Position numbers and translations under genes: made by a program. From the NCBI GenBank assembly GCA_018401375.1, contig JAGYKR010000004.1, positions 62,001-126,000 of the forward strand: a DNA stretch of 64,000 nt. Reading direction: 5' to 3'. Source of the stretch: Ilumatobacteraceae bacterium (GTDB taxonomy: Bacteria > Actinomycetota > Acidimicrobiia > Acidimicrobiales > Ilumatobacteraceae). Below, piece by piece: positions 19,102 through 27,770 of the stretch. Within the stretch, counting starts at the first letter, position 1. The number at the start of each line of letters is the position of its first letter. A model generated the notes under the pieces. The model was not told the origin of the DNA and made no database searches. It was given only the letters and a program-made list of their open reading frames with translations.

Positions 19102-20198
19102 CTCATTTGTTCCAGCGTCTGCTCGGCCATTCGCGCGGCGGCCTCTACTTGATCGGAGAACTCGCGCAGTTCCTCAGGGTCGCGTTCACCGAGTGCACCT
19201 CCCAGATACCGGGCGTACACGCCTTCGAGAATGCAGGCCAACTTCCAAAAGGCAAAGGCCACATAGAAATCCAGATCGCGCAAATCTCGACCCGTCACCT
19301 CGCCATAGCGATGCGCTAACTGCTGACGATCCCAAAAGCCTTCCACGGCAGTGGAACGTCCGGCCCACGCCGAGCCTTCATCTCCGGGGCCAGTCCAATA
19401 GACCATCAACAAACCAAGATCAGCCAACGGGTCACCGAGGGTGCAGATCTCCCAGTCGAGAACCGCCACGACCTGACCGGAGGAATCCACCATGCAGTTA
19501 TCGAGCCGATAATCCCCATGCACGATGGTGGCGGGACCCTGAGCGGGAATCCGGGCGGCCAAAAGATCATGGACCCGGTCCACGGCCGGGAGATCCCGGG
19601 TCTTTTGGGAGTTCCACTGGCCATACCACCGCTTCAACTGCCGGGCGATGTAGCCCTCGTGACGTCCGAGGTCGCTGAGGCCGACCGCTTCTAGGTCCAC
19701 TGCATGAATTGCAGCCATCGTGTCCACCAACGACTGTGAAGCAGCAGCTCGGGCGGGGGCGTCGAGCAGTGTGGCAGCCTCAGTGTCGTCTCGGAGCACA
19801 TGGCCATCCACGTAGCCCATCACGTAAAAAGGTGCGCCGGTCACGGCGGTATCGGTGCACATGCCAAGGACCGGCGGAACCGGGACATCGCTCGCCCCGA
19901 GTGCGGAGATGATGCGGTGTTCGCGTCCCATGTCGTGGGCGCTGGCCAACACATGTCCCATGGGGGGGCGGCGAAGCACGTAACGGGACCCATCAGAACC
20001 CTGAACCCGGTACGTCAGGTTGCTGTGGCCGCCAGCGATCACATCCCAGCGAAAGGGCCCCGTGGCTCCAGCGACGTTGTTCTCCAACCAGTCAGCAACC
20101 CGGGACACCTGCAGTCCAGGGACTGCGTCATCCGGGATCGGTGCCAGACCAGATGCGAATTCAGACGTGGGGTCGATGGTGAGATCATCGTCGGACAT
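19098..20198 (-). CDS. APH-fold phosphotransferase family protein (ACAD10/11-like kinase domain)
   Basis: A 366-residue protein-kinase-like phosphotransferase. Visible are GGHSNLTYRV (nucleotide loop), YVLRRPP (ATP-binding Lys region), IVHGDYRLDNCM (catalytic Asp) and VLDWEICTLGDPLADLG (metal ligand), all in order. The family includes aminoglycoside kinases, but in actinobacteria this subgroup usually travels with acyl-CoA dehydrogenases and probably phosphorylates hydroxyacyl-CoA or a related metabolite, as in human ACAD10/11; that is inference. The ATG at 20196-20198 lacks a clear ribosome site; the frame is open to 20558 without conserved sequence and would overlap the divergent gene. Confidence 0.9.
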   Translation of the reverse strand: MSDDDLTIDPTSEFASGLAPIPDDAVPGLQVSRVADWLENNVAGATGPFRWDVIAGGHSNLTYRVQGSDGSRYVLRRPPMGHVLASAHDMGREHRIISALGASDVPVPPVLGMCTDTAVTGAPFYVMGYVDGHVLRDDTEAATLLDAPARAAASQSLVDTMAAIHAVDLEAVGLSDLGRHEGYIARQLKRWYGQWNSQKTRDLPAVDRVHDLLAARIPAQGPATIVHGDYRLDNCMVDSSGQVVAVLDWEICTLGDPLADLGLLMVYWTGPGDEGSAWAGRSTAVEGFWDRQQLAHRYGEVTGRDLRDLDFYVAFAFWKLACILEGVYARYLGGALGERDPEELREFSDQVEAAARMAEQTLEQMR

Positions 20199-20288
20199 GA
20201 GGAGGAGGGTACCTGTCCGTAACGATCTGGTCTCGGCTCCTTGCGCAGGAATCGCCATTTGTGGTCGCAGGTCGGTAGTTCTAGGGGA

Positions 20289-22046
20289 GTGACTCTGGCC
20301 CGAGATGTGACCTGTTTGAGCGAGCCCTTTGATCTGGCGGTCATCGGCGGCGGGATCACCGGTATCCAAGTGGCGCGTGAGGCGGCAGGTCGGGGTCTGC
20401 GCACAGTCCTCCTCGAACGCAATGACTTCGGGGCGGGAACCTCGGCCGCGACCTCCAAACTGATCCACGGAGGGATTAGGTACCTCGAAAATCGACAGTT
20501 CCAGGTAGTGCGCGAATCCCTGCGCGAGCGCCGGATCTTGGCTCTCGGAGCGCCTCACCTCGTGGAACAGAGACGGTTCGTGATGCCCGCTTGGAGATGG
20601 TCAACACCACCCACTGCCCTACTCGGTGCCGGGGTTGGTCTGTATTCACTGCTCGGTTTCGATAGCAATCGTTCCGCTCCCGATTCGCTGCGGATCCCGT
20701 TGCCGCGCTGGTTGTCGCGTCGACAGGTCCTGTCGGCCGTGCCGTGGATCGATCCCGATGGACTGCAGGGAGGATTCGCTTACCACGACACCCTCAACGT
20801 TCATCCTGAGCGGTTGCTTTTGGCCTACGCCCGGTCCGCCGCCGCAGATGGCGCGCAGTTGTTTAATCACATGGAGGTCACCGGTTTCATCCGCGACGGC
20901 TCCACGGTGCGTGGGGTGACTGCCCGTGACGGACTCACGGGTATCTCCTATGAAGTTTCGGCCGCTGCGGTGGTCAACGCCGCAGGCCCGTGGCTGGATC
21001 TGGTGCTTCGGCCGAGCGGCGCAGCCACGAAGATGTCCCTGCTGCGATCAAAGGGTGTGCATCTGCTGACGCCGCCAGTGGGTGGCCATTCACAGGTCAC
21101 CGACACCGTGTTTGCCCGGACTCGTAATGGTCGCCATGTGATCGTGACCCCTTGGCAACACATGTCGTTTATCGGTCCGACCGACACAGCGATGGCGCAA
21201 CACCCTGATGATCTGGCCGCATCCCCGGAGGATGTCGAGCAGATCCTTGGCACCGTCAACGACACGATGGCGCCGAATGCTCGCCGGATGCGAGCCGATG
21301 ACGTGATTGACACCACGGTGGGGATCCGGCCGTTACTTGTGCCCGATGCCGGAGATCCTGAAGGTGATGATCCGGACTCACAGGAGGCGGCCGCCGATAC
21401 CTACACCGCATCGCGGGGCCATGAGATCTATGACCACTCCTCCCACGGTGCGGGGAACCTCTGGAGCATCGGTGGCGGCAAATGGACCACCGGGAGAGCC
21501 ACAGCGGTGGCGATGGTGGATCGTTTGCTAGCGAGTTCGGCCTTGGGAGCGGCTCCACAGTTACCGATGTCGGATTCGGGGTTCCGGTCAGATCGAGCGC
21601 CGGTGTGGGGTGCATTCGATTGGGCCAAAGACGCTGAGCCGTTCCTGCGCGAGGCGGTGCAGATCGGAGCCGAACTCGGCCTCGATCCTGCGGTGCGGCT
21701 CCACCTCGCGCGGCTCTACGGCACCGACTACCACCGGATCTTCGATCTGGTGCGCGATCGCCCTGATCTAGCCGCCCGAGTTTCGATGCGCGCTGGTCGC
21801 CATGACATCAGCGCCCAGGTGGTCCATGGAATCGATGCCGAGGGCGCCCGAACCTTGGCAGATCTGCTGGATCGACGCCTCGTGATCGGGACCCTCGGAC
21901 CGGTTCTGGCCGAGGAGATCCGGGCCGTGGCGCTAGTTGCGGGCCCTCTGTGGGGATGGGATGCGGCACGGATTGACCATGAAGCCGTGCGTGAAGACGA
22001 GCGTCGCAGAGCGCGTCGGATGACCTGGCAGCCGGTACCCGCCTAG
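20289..22046 (+). CDS. FAD-dependent glycerol-3-phosphate dehydrogenase homologue (GlpD paralogue 1)
   Basis: A 585-residue flavoprotein: FDLAVIGGGITGIQVAREAAGRG (FAD dinucleotide fold), TSAATSKLIHGGIRYLEN, and a C-terminal GlpD-type cap domain. GlpD oxidises glycerol-3-phosphate to DHAP at the membrane and passes electrons to quinone. The second paralogue (60763-62478) sits in a glp cluster, so this one may have another substrate or condition of use. The insertion PEGDDPDSQEAAADTY near residue 370 is longer than usual. GTG at 20289 is chosen, but the GGGGAG is immediately adjacent, so a start a few codons later is possible. Confidence 0.85.
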   Translation: MTLARDVTCLSEPFDLAVIGGGITGIQVAREAAGRGLRTVLLERNDFGAGTSAATSKLIHGGIRYLENRQFQVVRESLRERRILALGAPHLVEQRRFVMPAWRWSTPPTALLGAGVGLYSLLGFDSNRSAPDSLRIPLPRWLSRRQVLSAVPWIDPDGLQGGFAYHDTLNVHPERLLLAYARSAAADGAQLFNHMEVTGFIRDGSTVRGVTARDGLTGISYEVSAAAVVNAAGPWLDLVLRPSGAATKMSLLRSKGVHLLTPPVGGHSQVTDTVFARTRNGRHVIVTPWQHMSFIGPTDTAMAQHPDDLAASPEDVEQILGTVNDTMAPNARRMRADDVIDTTVGIRPLLVPDAGDPEGDDPDSQEAAADTYTASRGHEIYDHSSHGAGNLWSIGGGKWTTGRATAVAMVDRLLASSALGAAPQLPMSDSGFRSDRAPVWGAFDWAKDAEPFLREAVQIGAELGLDPAVRLHLARLYGTDYHRIFDLVRDRPDLAARVSMRAGRHDISAQVVHGIDAEGARTLADLLDRRLVIGTLGPVLAEEIRAVALVAGPLWGWDAARIDHEAVREDERRRARRMTWQPVPA

Positions 22047-22090
22047 CGCGACCGCGATGGGTTGGGGCCAAGAGTTCGGCTCCGGCTGAT

Positions 22091-22132
22091 CGGCCCTGGT
22101 TCACCGGCCCTGGCTCACCGGCCCTGGGAATC
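22091..22132. repeat. Three tandem 14-base units
   Basis: Three head-to-tail copies of a unit starting CGGCCCTGG (22091-22104, 22105-22118, 22119-22132), near-identical except at the end. They lie in the short gap between the convergent glpD paralogue and the universal stress gene. Each contains a CCGG/GGCC core but I see no terminator hairpin with a T run. Probably a slippage product. Confidence 0.7.
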
Positions 22133-22161
22133 CGGGATCACGCCCGTTCGTGCAGCAGGTG

Positions 22162-22989
22162 TTATTGCAGATGCGGCGGGCGGTTGAGGATCACTGGGCA
22201 CGGGGCATGGCGCACGATGCTCATGGCCACGCTGCCGGCGCGGATCCTGGCCAGACCGGTTCGGCCGTGGGTGCTGGCAAGGATCAGCGATGCATTGAGC
22301 GCTGCGGCCTGCTCAACGACCGCCCGATCCGGATGCTTGCCGTGGAGCACCTCATAAGACACCTCGCGGTGGGACTGCTCAGAAAGTCTCTGTGCCAGGT
22401 TGGCGACGTACGCACTCTCACTGACATCGGTCCCTTGTGGGGCGGGAGATTCAGTAACCGTGACGACCCACACCCGTGCAGTGAGGGCGATGCCGATCGC
22501 TCCCGCCAGACCGAGGACACTTTCAGAGGCCTCGGAGCCGTCAACCGGCACGATCATTTCGCCCCGGAAGTCGGTCTGATCGATACGGGAGTCGGGCCCG
22601 ACCACCATGACCGGGCCAAAGAGGGCGCCGAGCAGTTCCTCGGCGATGCTGCCGATCATCGCAGCGGACCGTCCACGGCCAACGCTACTCATCACAGTGA
22701 TCGCCCCAGGCACAGACTCCACATGGCCAGCCACCGCAGCAGCGACCGTCTCACCCATCACAATGACCGTGATGGTGGCTGATCCGAGCGATGAGATCAT
22801 GGAGTCAGCCGCCTTGGCGGCGAGGGTCTCGCGGAGCAGATCTTGGGCCGGCCCGATGTCGTCAGGAAGGGTGACCACCTGCAGGATCTCAAGATCCGCC
22901 GAACATTGATCGGCGAGGGCGCTGGCTGGCCCTAGGGCCCGCCATGAAAAATCAGAACCATCAACTGGCATGATCACGCGTGAATACAT
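22162..22989 (-). CDS. Universal stress protein, tandem UspA domains
   Basis: A 275-residue protein with two UspA domains: SRVIMPVDGSDFSWRALGPA (first) and GEMIVPVDGSEASESVLGLA (second, near residue 140). The second ends with the ATP-binding ASTHGRTGLARIRAGSVAMSIVRHAPCPVI, matching the GX2GX9G(S/T) signature, while the first has the looser SSVGRGRSAAMIGSIAEELLG. Likely a cytoplasmic ATP-binding stress protein. It is divergent from another tandem Usp at 23132, and the intergenic region carries a perfect 17-base tandem repeat. Confidence 0.92.
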   Translation of the reverse strand: MYSRVIMPVDGSDFSWRALGPASALADQCSADLEILQVVTLPDDIGPAQDLLRETLAAKAADSMISSLGSATITVIVMGETVAAAVAGHVESVPGAITVMSSVGRGRSAAMIGSIAEELLGALFGPVMVVGPDSRIDQTDFRGEMIVPVDGSEASESVLGLAGAIGIALTARVWVVTVTESPAPQGTDVSESAYVANLAQRLSEQSHREVSYEVLHGKHPDRAVVEQAAALNASLILASTHGRTGLARIRAGSVAMSIVRHAPCPVILNRPPHLQ

Positions 22990-23002
22990 GGTGCTCTCCT
23001 CA

Positions 23003-23036
23003 GACTGTCGGTGAAAGTCGACTGTCGGTGAAAGTC
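23003..23036. repeat. Perfect 17-base direct repeat in the promoter region of two divergent usp genes
   Basis: GACTGTCGGTGAAAGTC occurs at 23003-23019 and again immediately at 23020-23036. The unit itself is an imperfect palindrome (GACT...AGTC). It sits 14 bases upstream of the minus-strand usp start and about 95 bases upstream of the plus-strand one, a place where a shared operator would be expected. Regulator unknown. Confidence 0.65.
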
Positions 23037-23131
23037 AGGGTAGATCGCCATAACGCGGCTGGGCAGGGTAGGAAGTCCTTTCCCTGCAGCCTCGTCATTG
23101 ACATCTCCGCAGGTCAGGGCAGACTTGGTCA

Positions 23132-24106
23132 ATGGAACCCACCGAATCATCTGACCAACATGCCCAGGCTACCGAGCGGGCTGAAGGGCGGATCTGGGTA
23201 GTCGGAGTGGACTCGTCTGCTGATGCTGGTCGAGCGTTGACCTGGGCGATTAACCGAGCAGCCGCTGCGAAAGGGAACGGTCACGAGATCCATATCAAAG
23301 CCGTATCGGCCTGGTCGGTGCCGGTGGACTCCTCGATTGGTTTGGCCGGAGCAGGCCTGAGGATCGATTGGAATACCGACTGGGACGAGGTCGGCCGAGC
23401 CAACGCCACTCGGCTCGCCGAGATAGTTAATTCGCTGGATCATCGGGGAGTTTCGGTGACCCCGGTTACCGTGCAAGGCAACACGGTGCAGGTGCTCTTC
23501 GCTGAGGCGATCGGAGCGGAACTGCTGGTGGTTGGCCGACGGGGAATGTCAGCATTGAAAGAACTCGTCCTCGGCTCGGTGAGCCGGCACCTCGTCACAC
23601 ACGCCTCGATCCCGACCGTAGTAGTACCACCAGAGGCTGACCCGTCTGCCCCGCTTCGCCGTGTTGTGGTGGGTTTCGACGGCTCCTCTAATGCCGCAGC
23701 GGCGGTGCAGTGGGTGCAGTCGATGGCGATGAATCTTGCCGAGGATCCCTCTACCTTGGAACTCGATGTGATCTGTGCCGAGGAGATTTCACCCCTCACA
23801 GATGAATCGACCACCCGGGAGCGTTTCCCCGACGAGGTGGCCCGGGTTGAGTCAGAGTTTGAGGCTGAGGTTCAGCGGCTCGATCCCGAAGGTCACCTGC
23901 ATTGGCAATTCGTGTTAGCGGCGGCGCGACGAGCCCTCATCGAACATTCCGAGGCTGCCGACGTGACGGTTCTTGGTGCCCGCGGGCGCGGTGCGGTGGG
24001 CTCAGCGGTCCTCGGGTCGGTGGCCACGTGGATGTTGCATCACTGCACGAGCCCTCTCATCGTTGTTCCTGATAGCAGCGGTTCCCGATGGGCCTTTTCG
24101 CTCTAG
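23132..24106 (+). CDS. Universal stress protein, tandem UspA domains
   Basis: A 324-residue protein with two UspA domains. The first (about 15-170) has WVVGVDSSADAGRALTWAINR and ends VVGRRGMSALKELVLGSVSRHLVTHASIPTVVVP; the second (about 180-320) has RRVVVGFDGSSNAAAAVQWV and LGARGRGAVGSAVLGSVATWMLHH. Both keep the G-2X-G-9X-G(S) ATP-binding pattern. The actinobacterial tandem form is typically ATP-binding and induced by hypoxia or stress. It is followed after 20 bases by a thioredoxin-TPR gene, so a stress operon is plausible. Confidence 0.92.
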   Translation: MEPTESSDQHAQATERAEGRIWVVGVDSSADAGRALTWAINRAAAAKGNGHEIHIKAVSAWSVPVDSSIGLAGAGLRIDWNTDWDEVGRANATRLAEIVNSLDHRGVSVTPVTVQGNTVQVLFAEAIGAELLVVGRRGMSALKELVLGSVSRHLVTHASIPTVVVPPEADPSAPLRRVVVGFDGSSNAAAAVQWVQSMAMNLAEDPSTLELDVICAEEISPLTDESTTRERFPDEVARVESEFEAEVQRLDPEGHLHWQFVLAAARRALIEHSEAADVTVLGARGRGAVGSAVLGSVATWMLHHCTSPLIVVPDSSGSRWAFSL

Positions 24107-24126
24107 ATGCGTGCCGGTAGGGTGCG

Positions 24127-24834
24127 ATGATGGCCATCGACGTCACAGACGCAACCTTTGAAGTTGAGGTGCTGAACCGCTCTCAGACCACCCCGGTAGT
24201 GATCGATCTGTGGGCGCAATGGTGCGGACCCTGTCGCACCCTCGGGCCGATCCTTGAAGAAGTCATCGGTGCTACCGACGGGGCAGTTGTGCTCGCCAAA
24301 GTTGACGTGGACACTAACCCCGCCATTGCCCAAGCATTCAGAGCACAGTCCATTCCGGCTGTGTTTGCGATGCATAAGGGCCAGATCGTGGACGGATTCG
24401 TGGGCGCCCAACCGGCCCATATGGTGAAGGAGTTCGTTGCGCGGTTGGTTCCGAGTGAATCGGAGACTGTGATCTCTGCGTTGGTGACTGCCGGAGATGA
24501 AACCAGTCTGCGCCGTGCCTTGGAACTTGATCCCGGCCACGAGCCAGCGATCGTGGCTTTAGCGGAGATATTGGTGGAACGCGGTGACACCGAAGATGCT
24601 TTGGCGCTCCTCGCTCGGATTCCCGAGTCCGATCAGACTCGTCGGATCGCAGCCGCAGCCCGCCTTGGAGGTACCCCTCCAGATGACCACGATGCCACGC
24701 TGACCGAACTCCTCAGTCAGGTCAAGACCGATGAGGAGGCCCGGCAACGGTTTGTGGACATCTTGGATCTCATGGGTCCCGATGATCCCCGGACCAGCGC
24801 ATATCGTCGCCGTTTGACGGCTCACCTTTTCTAA
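24127..24834 (+). CDS. Thioredoxin-TPR chaperedoxin (CnoX/YbbN-like)
   Basis: A 235-residue cytoplasmic protein with an N-terminal thioredoxin domain (VVIDLWAQWCGPCRTLGPILEE) and a C-terminal helical tetratricopeptide-like half (residues about 115-235, with ALELDPGHEPAIVALAEILVERGD). The arrangement matches CnoX chaperedoxins, which hold unfolded proteins and hand them to chaperones. Unlike E. coli CnoX, the active site is a full WCGPC, so disulfide reductase activity is expected. It starts with tandem ATG codons, just downstream of the usp gene. Confidence 0.9.
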   Translation: MMAIDVTDATFEVEVLNRSQTTPVVIDLWAQWCGPCRTLGPILEEVIGATDGAVVLAKVDVDTNPAIAQAFRAQSIPAVFAMHKGQIVDGFVGAQPAHMVKEFVARLVPSESETVISALVTAGDETSLRRALELDPGHEPAIVALAEILVERGDTEDALALLARIPESDQTRRIAAAARLGGTPPDDHDATLTELLSQVKTDEEARQRFVDILDLMGPDDPRTSAYRRRLTAHLF

Positions 24835-24950
24835 ACGCTGAACCTCTGTTTTCGGGATCCCCTTGAGAACACCGGCGACATTTTTGGCTTCGGTGATGTG
24901 ACTTTCCGGGTGGTCGGCTGTGCCCATGACGTGGAGCCGAGGAGGAAGTC

Positions 24951-25781
24951 ATGGTCGTTGTGCCCCCACGCCCCACACCGTCGCAATCTTTGCGCTCTCG
25001 ACTAGCGGGTGGCCACGCCTCAGGCGCTCTGGCGGACATGTGGTCGCATTTCGCGGCGTGGCTGCGTTGGGTGGGAGTCGGGCGGATCGTGATCACAGCG
25101 GTGGCGGTGGTCGTCACCGTGATCGGCGGGATCTGGCTCATTCGCACCCCTGATCCGGACTCGGTCCACGAGGCTGCACTCGCCGAGGCGAGATCTGCCA
25201 CCTATGAACCGGTGACCCCTACCGAGTACACGTTGATCACGGTCCCAACATTGCCGGTCGCCGTCGAAAAGAATCACGAGGATCCGCGACACACCGAGCC
25301 TCAGGTGATCGTCCATGTCGTTGGCGCAGTGCTGGCGCCAGGGGTCTACACGCTGGTGATTGATGCTCGGGTCATCGATGCGGTGAGCGCTGCCGGCGGC
25401 CCGACCGATCAGGCCCAACTCGATGCGATGAATCTGGCCGCGCCGATTTCAGATGGGCAGCGACTTGTGGTGCCCACCCTCGCAGAGGTGCGCAGCGGCG
25501 CCTATCAGGCTCCCGCTGCGGTCAGAGCACCCGACTCGCCGACGTCTTCTCACAGCACTGATACTCCGGCGGGTTCTTCCTCCGGTGACAACCGGATCGA
25601 TATCAACACCGCCGGCGAAGAGGAGCTCACCCGACTGCCCGGTATCGGACCAGCGATAGCGGCGGCAATCGTCGCCGACCGCGCCCAGCGCGGGCCATTT
25701 GCCAGTGTGGAGGAACTGATCAGAGTCCGCGGGATCGGGCCAGCCAAATTGAGCGCCCTACGTCCGCAAGCTCGCGTATGA
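24951..25781 (+). CDS. comEA: ComEA-type DNA receptor: membrane anchor, SLBB domain, helix-hairpin-helix
   Basis: A 276-residue membrane-anchored DNA-binding protein for natural competence. One transmembrane helix around residues 45-65 (IVITAVAVVVTVIGGIWLI), then an SLBB domain (VIVHVVGAVLAPGVYTLV, DAVSAAGGPT), a Ser/Pro linker and a C-terminal double helix-hairpin-helix starting IDINTAGEEELTRLPGIGPAIAAAI. AGGAGGAAGTC before the ATG is one of the strongest ribosome sites in the window. It should capture double-stranded DNA outside the membrane and pass it to ComEC, encoded 460 bases downstream on the same strand. Confidence 0.92.
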   Translation: MVVVPPRPTPSQSLRSRLAGGHASGALADMWSHFAAWLRWVGVGRIVITAVAVVVTVIGGIWLIRTPDPDSVHEAALAEARSATYEPVTPTEYTLITVPTLPVAVEKNHEDPRHTEPQVIVHVVGAVLAPGVYTLVIDARVIDAVSAAGGPTDQAQLDAMNLAAPISDGQRLVVPTLAEVRSGAYQAPAAVRAPDSPTSSHSTDTPAGSSSGDNRIDINTAGEEELTRLPGIGPAIAAAIVADRAQRGPFASVEELIRVRGIGPAKLSALRPQARV

Positions 25782-25837
25782 CCGTCACGGGTCCAAACGA
25801 GATGATTCATCGGTGTCATGTGGTGGCGAGGTGACAC

Positions 25838-26149
25838 TCACCAAAACGCCTCGCCGTAGAGAAGCGAGACCGTTCCGACAGCCATCAGCACCCCGAAAAT
25901 CACGCCGAGGGCAAGCCATGTGTACTCGCGCCAAAACTCAGGCCAGCCGGCCACCGACACCCGTGTGGCTCGGCGGGCGGCCCACCACCCGAGTCCAGCC
26001 CACACCGCAACGCTGGCACCCACTGCCAGCGGGTAACGACCTTCATCACCGAACGGAGCGCCAACCACGAGCAGTACCGGGGCGCTGCTCATCACGCCGA
26101 TCAAACCGATGGCTGAGGTCAAGCGATCCGACAGCGCCCACAGCATCAC
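25838..26149 (-). CDS. Small multi-span membrane protein of unknown function, antisense within the com locus
   Basis: A 103-residue hydrophobic protein with three predicted membrane helices (TSAIGLIGVMSSAPVLLVVG, YPLAVGASVAVWAGLGWW, WLALGVIFGVLMAVGTVSLL). It fills the gap between comEA and comEC on the opposite strand. Starts are GTG at 26149 or ATG at 26146. The hydrophobic reading continues upstream (LVALGPPLVWGTISW) into sequence that overlaps comEC's N-terminus, so the annotated start may be too late or the upstream helix accidental. No family recognised. Confidence 0.55.
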   Translation of the reverse strand: MMLWALSDRLTSAIGLIGVMSSAPVLLVVGAPFGDEGRYPLAVGASVAVWAGLGWWAARRATRVSVAGWPEFWREYTWLALGVIFGVLMAVGTVSLLYGEAFW

Positions 26150-26243
26150 CCACGAAATCGTCCCCCAGACCAGCGGCGGTCCGAGCGCTACTAAGGGCCC
26201 AAGCGTGCGCAGACGGACCCGATACCAACGGGGTCCTTCGATA

Positions 26244-27770
26244 ATGAGCGGAGCGCCGGCTGCTGAGATGCCCTCATCTTATGACTCGGCCCTACTGCGA
26301 GGTGGGTTCCGCTCGCTCCCCGGGATCACGATCACGGCGTGGGTGACCGTGATCGTGACCGCTGCGCTATCGAGATCGATCGGTGTCATCCTGATTCAAC
26401 TCGCGGCGATAGCTGTGATCCTTATGGCCTGGCAGGGACGTGATCCGGTGGAGGATCGAAGTCTCGGCCCGGTGTACTGGGCGATTGCCGTGTCCATTGT
26501 GTTTGCTGGCCTGACCCTGTGGAGGGTCAATGCGGAGATTCCGCCACCTGAGTTCGGTCTTCATCAGGGCTGGGCGCAGGTGGTGAGCGAACCCCGGCCG
26601 CAGATTCGCGGGGTGCGCGTGGTGCTGCGGATAGACGGGGAGCGCTTCGAATCCTTTCCCACCGACCCCGATCTGCTCACCGAAATCCGCCGGTGGCAAG
26701 GAGGCCAACAGGTCCATGTGGTCGGGGAAAAACGTCCCCTCAGCCAGCAGCGTGGATCGCGAGTGGCCTGGCAACACATTCGCGGCTCGTATCGGATTGA
26801 TGCGATTCGTGGTGACCGCGAGGGAAGCCGGCTCTCGGTGTTGTCCAATCGTTTTCGGGCCAGCATTTCGCGTGGGGCAGAGGTGTTGCCACCCACCGAT
26901 GCGGCATTGTTCCAAGGTCTCGTCATCGGTGACCGCAGCGGCCAAACCCCAGAAATGCAGGAGCGATATGCCGTGAGCGGGCTCTCTCATTTGACGGTGG
27001 TGTCAGGACTCAATGTGAGTTTGTTGATGGTGGCGGTGGCTCCATTGCTGCGCCGTACCCGTCCGCTATTGCGATGGCTGATCACGCTTGCGCTGTTGGG
27101 CTGGTTCGTCAGCCTGACGCGTTACGAACCCTCGATCCTGCGTGCTGCGACGATGGCGGCCCTCGTCGCGACAGCAACCTTGCGTGGCGATGACCGCGGG
27201 GCTTGGCGGGTGTTGTGGGTGGCGGTGGGGCTTCTCGTCCTTCACGATCCGTTGCTCGTGCATTCGGTGGGGTTTTGGTTGTCTGTTGGAGCGACGGCGG
27301 GTGTAGCGGTCCTCGGGCCGCGCCTTGCGGTGGGTCTGAGAGTGCTTGGGCCGTTGGCTCGACCGCTCGGAATCTCGCTCGGAGCGCAGATCGGTGTGGC
27401 CCCACCGATGCTGATGCTGATGGATGGGATTCCGCTGTGGAGCGTGCCAGCGAACTTGTTAGCTGTGCCGGTGGCATCGGTAGTCAAACTGTATGGACTG
27501 CCGGCCGCAGCACTGGCTGGAGCCATCCCGACGCTTGCGGAACCGTTGATGTTCCCGACCCGTGCCGGGGTGCGATGGGTGGACCTCGTGGCCCGTGTCG
27601 CAGCCACTGTGGAAGTCAGCTCTAGGGTTGCGGCCTTGGTGTGGGTCCTGTGGATCGCGCTCAGCATCGGTTCTTTGGCCGTTTGGGTGGTCAGTATCTG
27701 GTCGATACGAGCTCAGCCTGATAAGAATCGAGGTGATCATGACAGTGCACCTACTCAAAGGCGACGATGA
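26244..27770 (+). CDS. comEC: ComEC/Rec2 competence channel, lacking the metallo-beta-lactamase domain
   Basis: A roughly 508-residue polytopic membrane protein, the predicted channel that carries single-stranded DNA into the cytoplasm. N-terminal helices and a DUF4131-like extracellular OB region (GWAQVVSEPRPQIRGVRVVL) precede the competence domain with LFQGLVIGDRSG, YAVSGLSHLTVVSGLNVSLL and RAATMAALVATATLRG, then several C-terminal helices. It ends with a basic tail and no C-terminal nuclease domain, a shortened form common in actinobacteria. ATG at 26244 or 26268 are both possible; the frame is open further upstream. Its last 32 bases overlap holA. Confidence 0.88.
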   Translation: MSGAPAAEMPSSYDSALLRGGFRSLPGITITAWVTVIVTAALSRSIGVILIQLAAIAVILMAWQGRDPVEDRSLGPVYWAIAVSIVFAGLTLWRVNAEIPPPEFGLHQGWAQVVSEPRPQIRGVRVVLRIDGERFESFPTDPDLLTEIRRWQGGQQVHVVGEKRPLSQQRGSRVAWQHIRGSYRIDAIRGDREGSRLSVLSNRFRASISRGAEVLPPTDAALFQGLVIGDRSGQTPEMQERYAVSGLSHLTVVSGLNVSLLMVAVAPLLRRTRPLLRWLITLALLGWFVSLTRYEPSILRAATMAALVATATLRGDDRGAWRVLWVAVGLLVLHDPLLVHSVGFWLSVGATAGVAVLGPRLAVGLRVLGPLARPLGISLGAQIGVAPPMLMLMDGIPLWSVPANLLAVPVASVVKLYGLPAAALAGAIPTLAEPLMFPTRAGVRWVDLVARVAATVEVSSRVAALVWVLWIALSIGSLAVWVVSIWSIRAQPDKNRGDHDSAPTQRRR

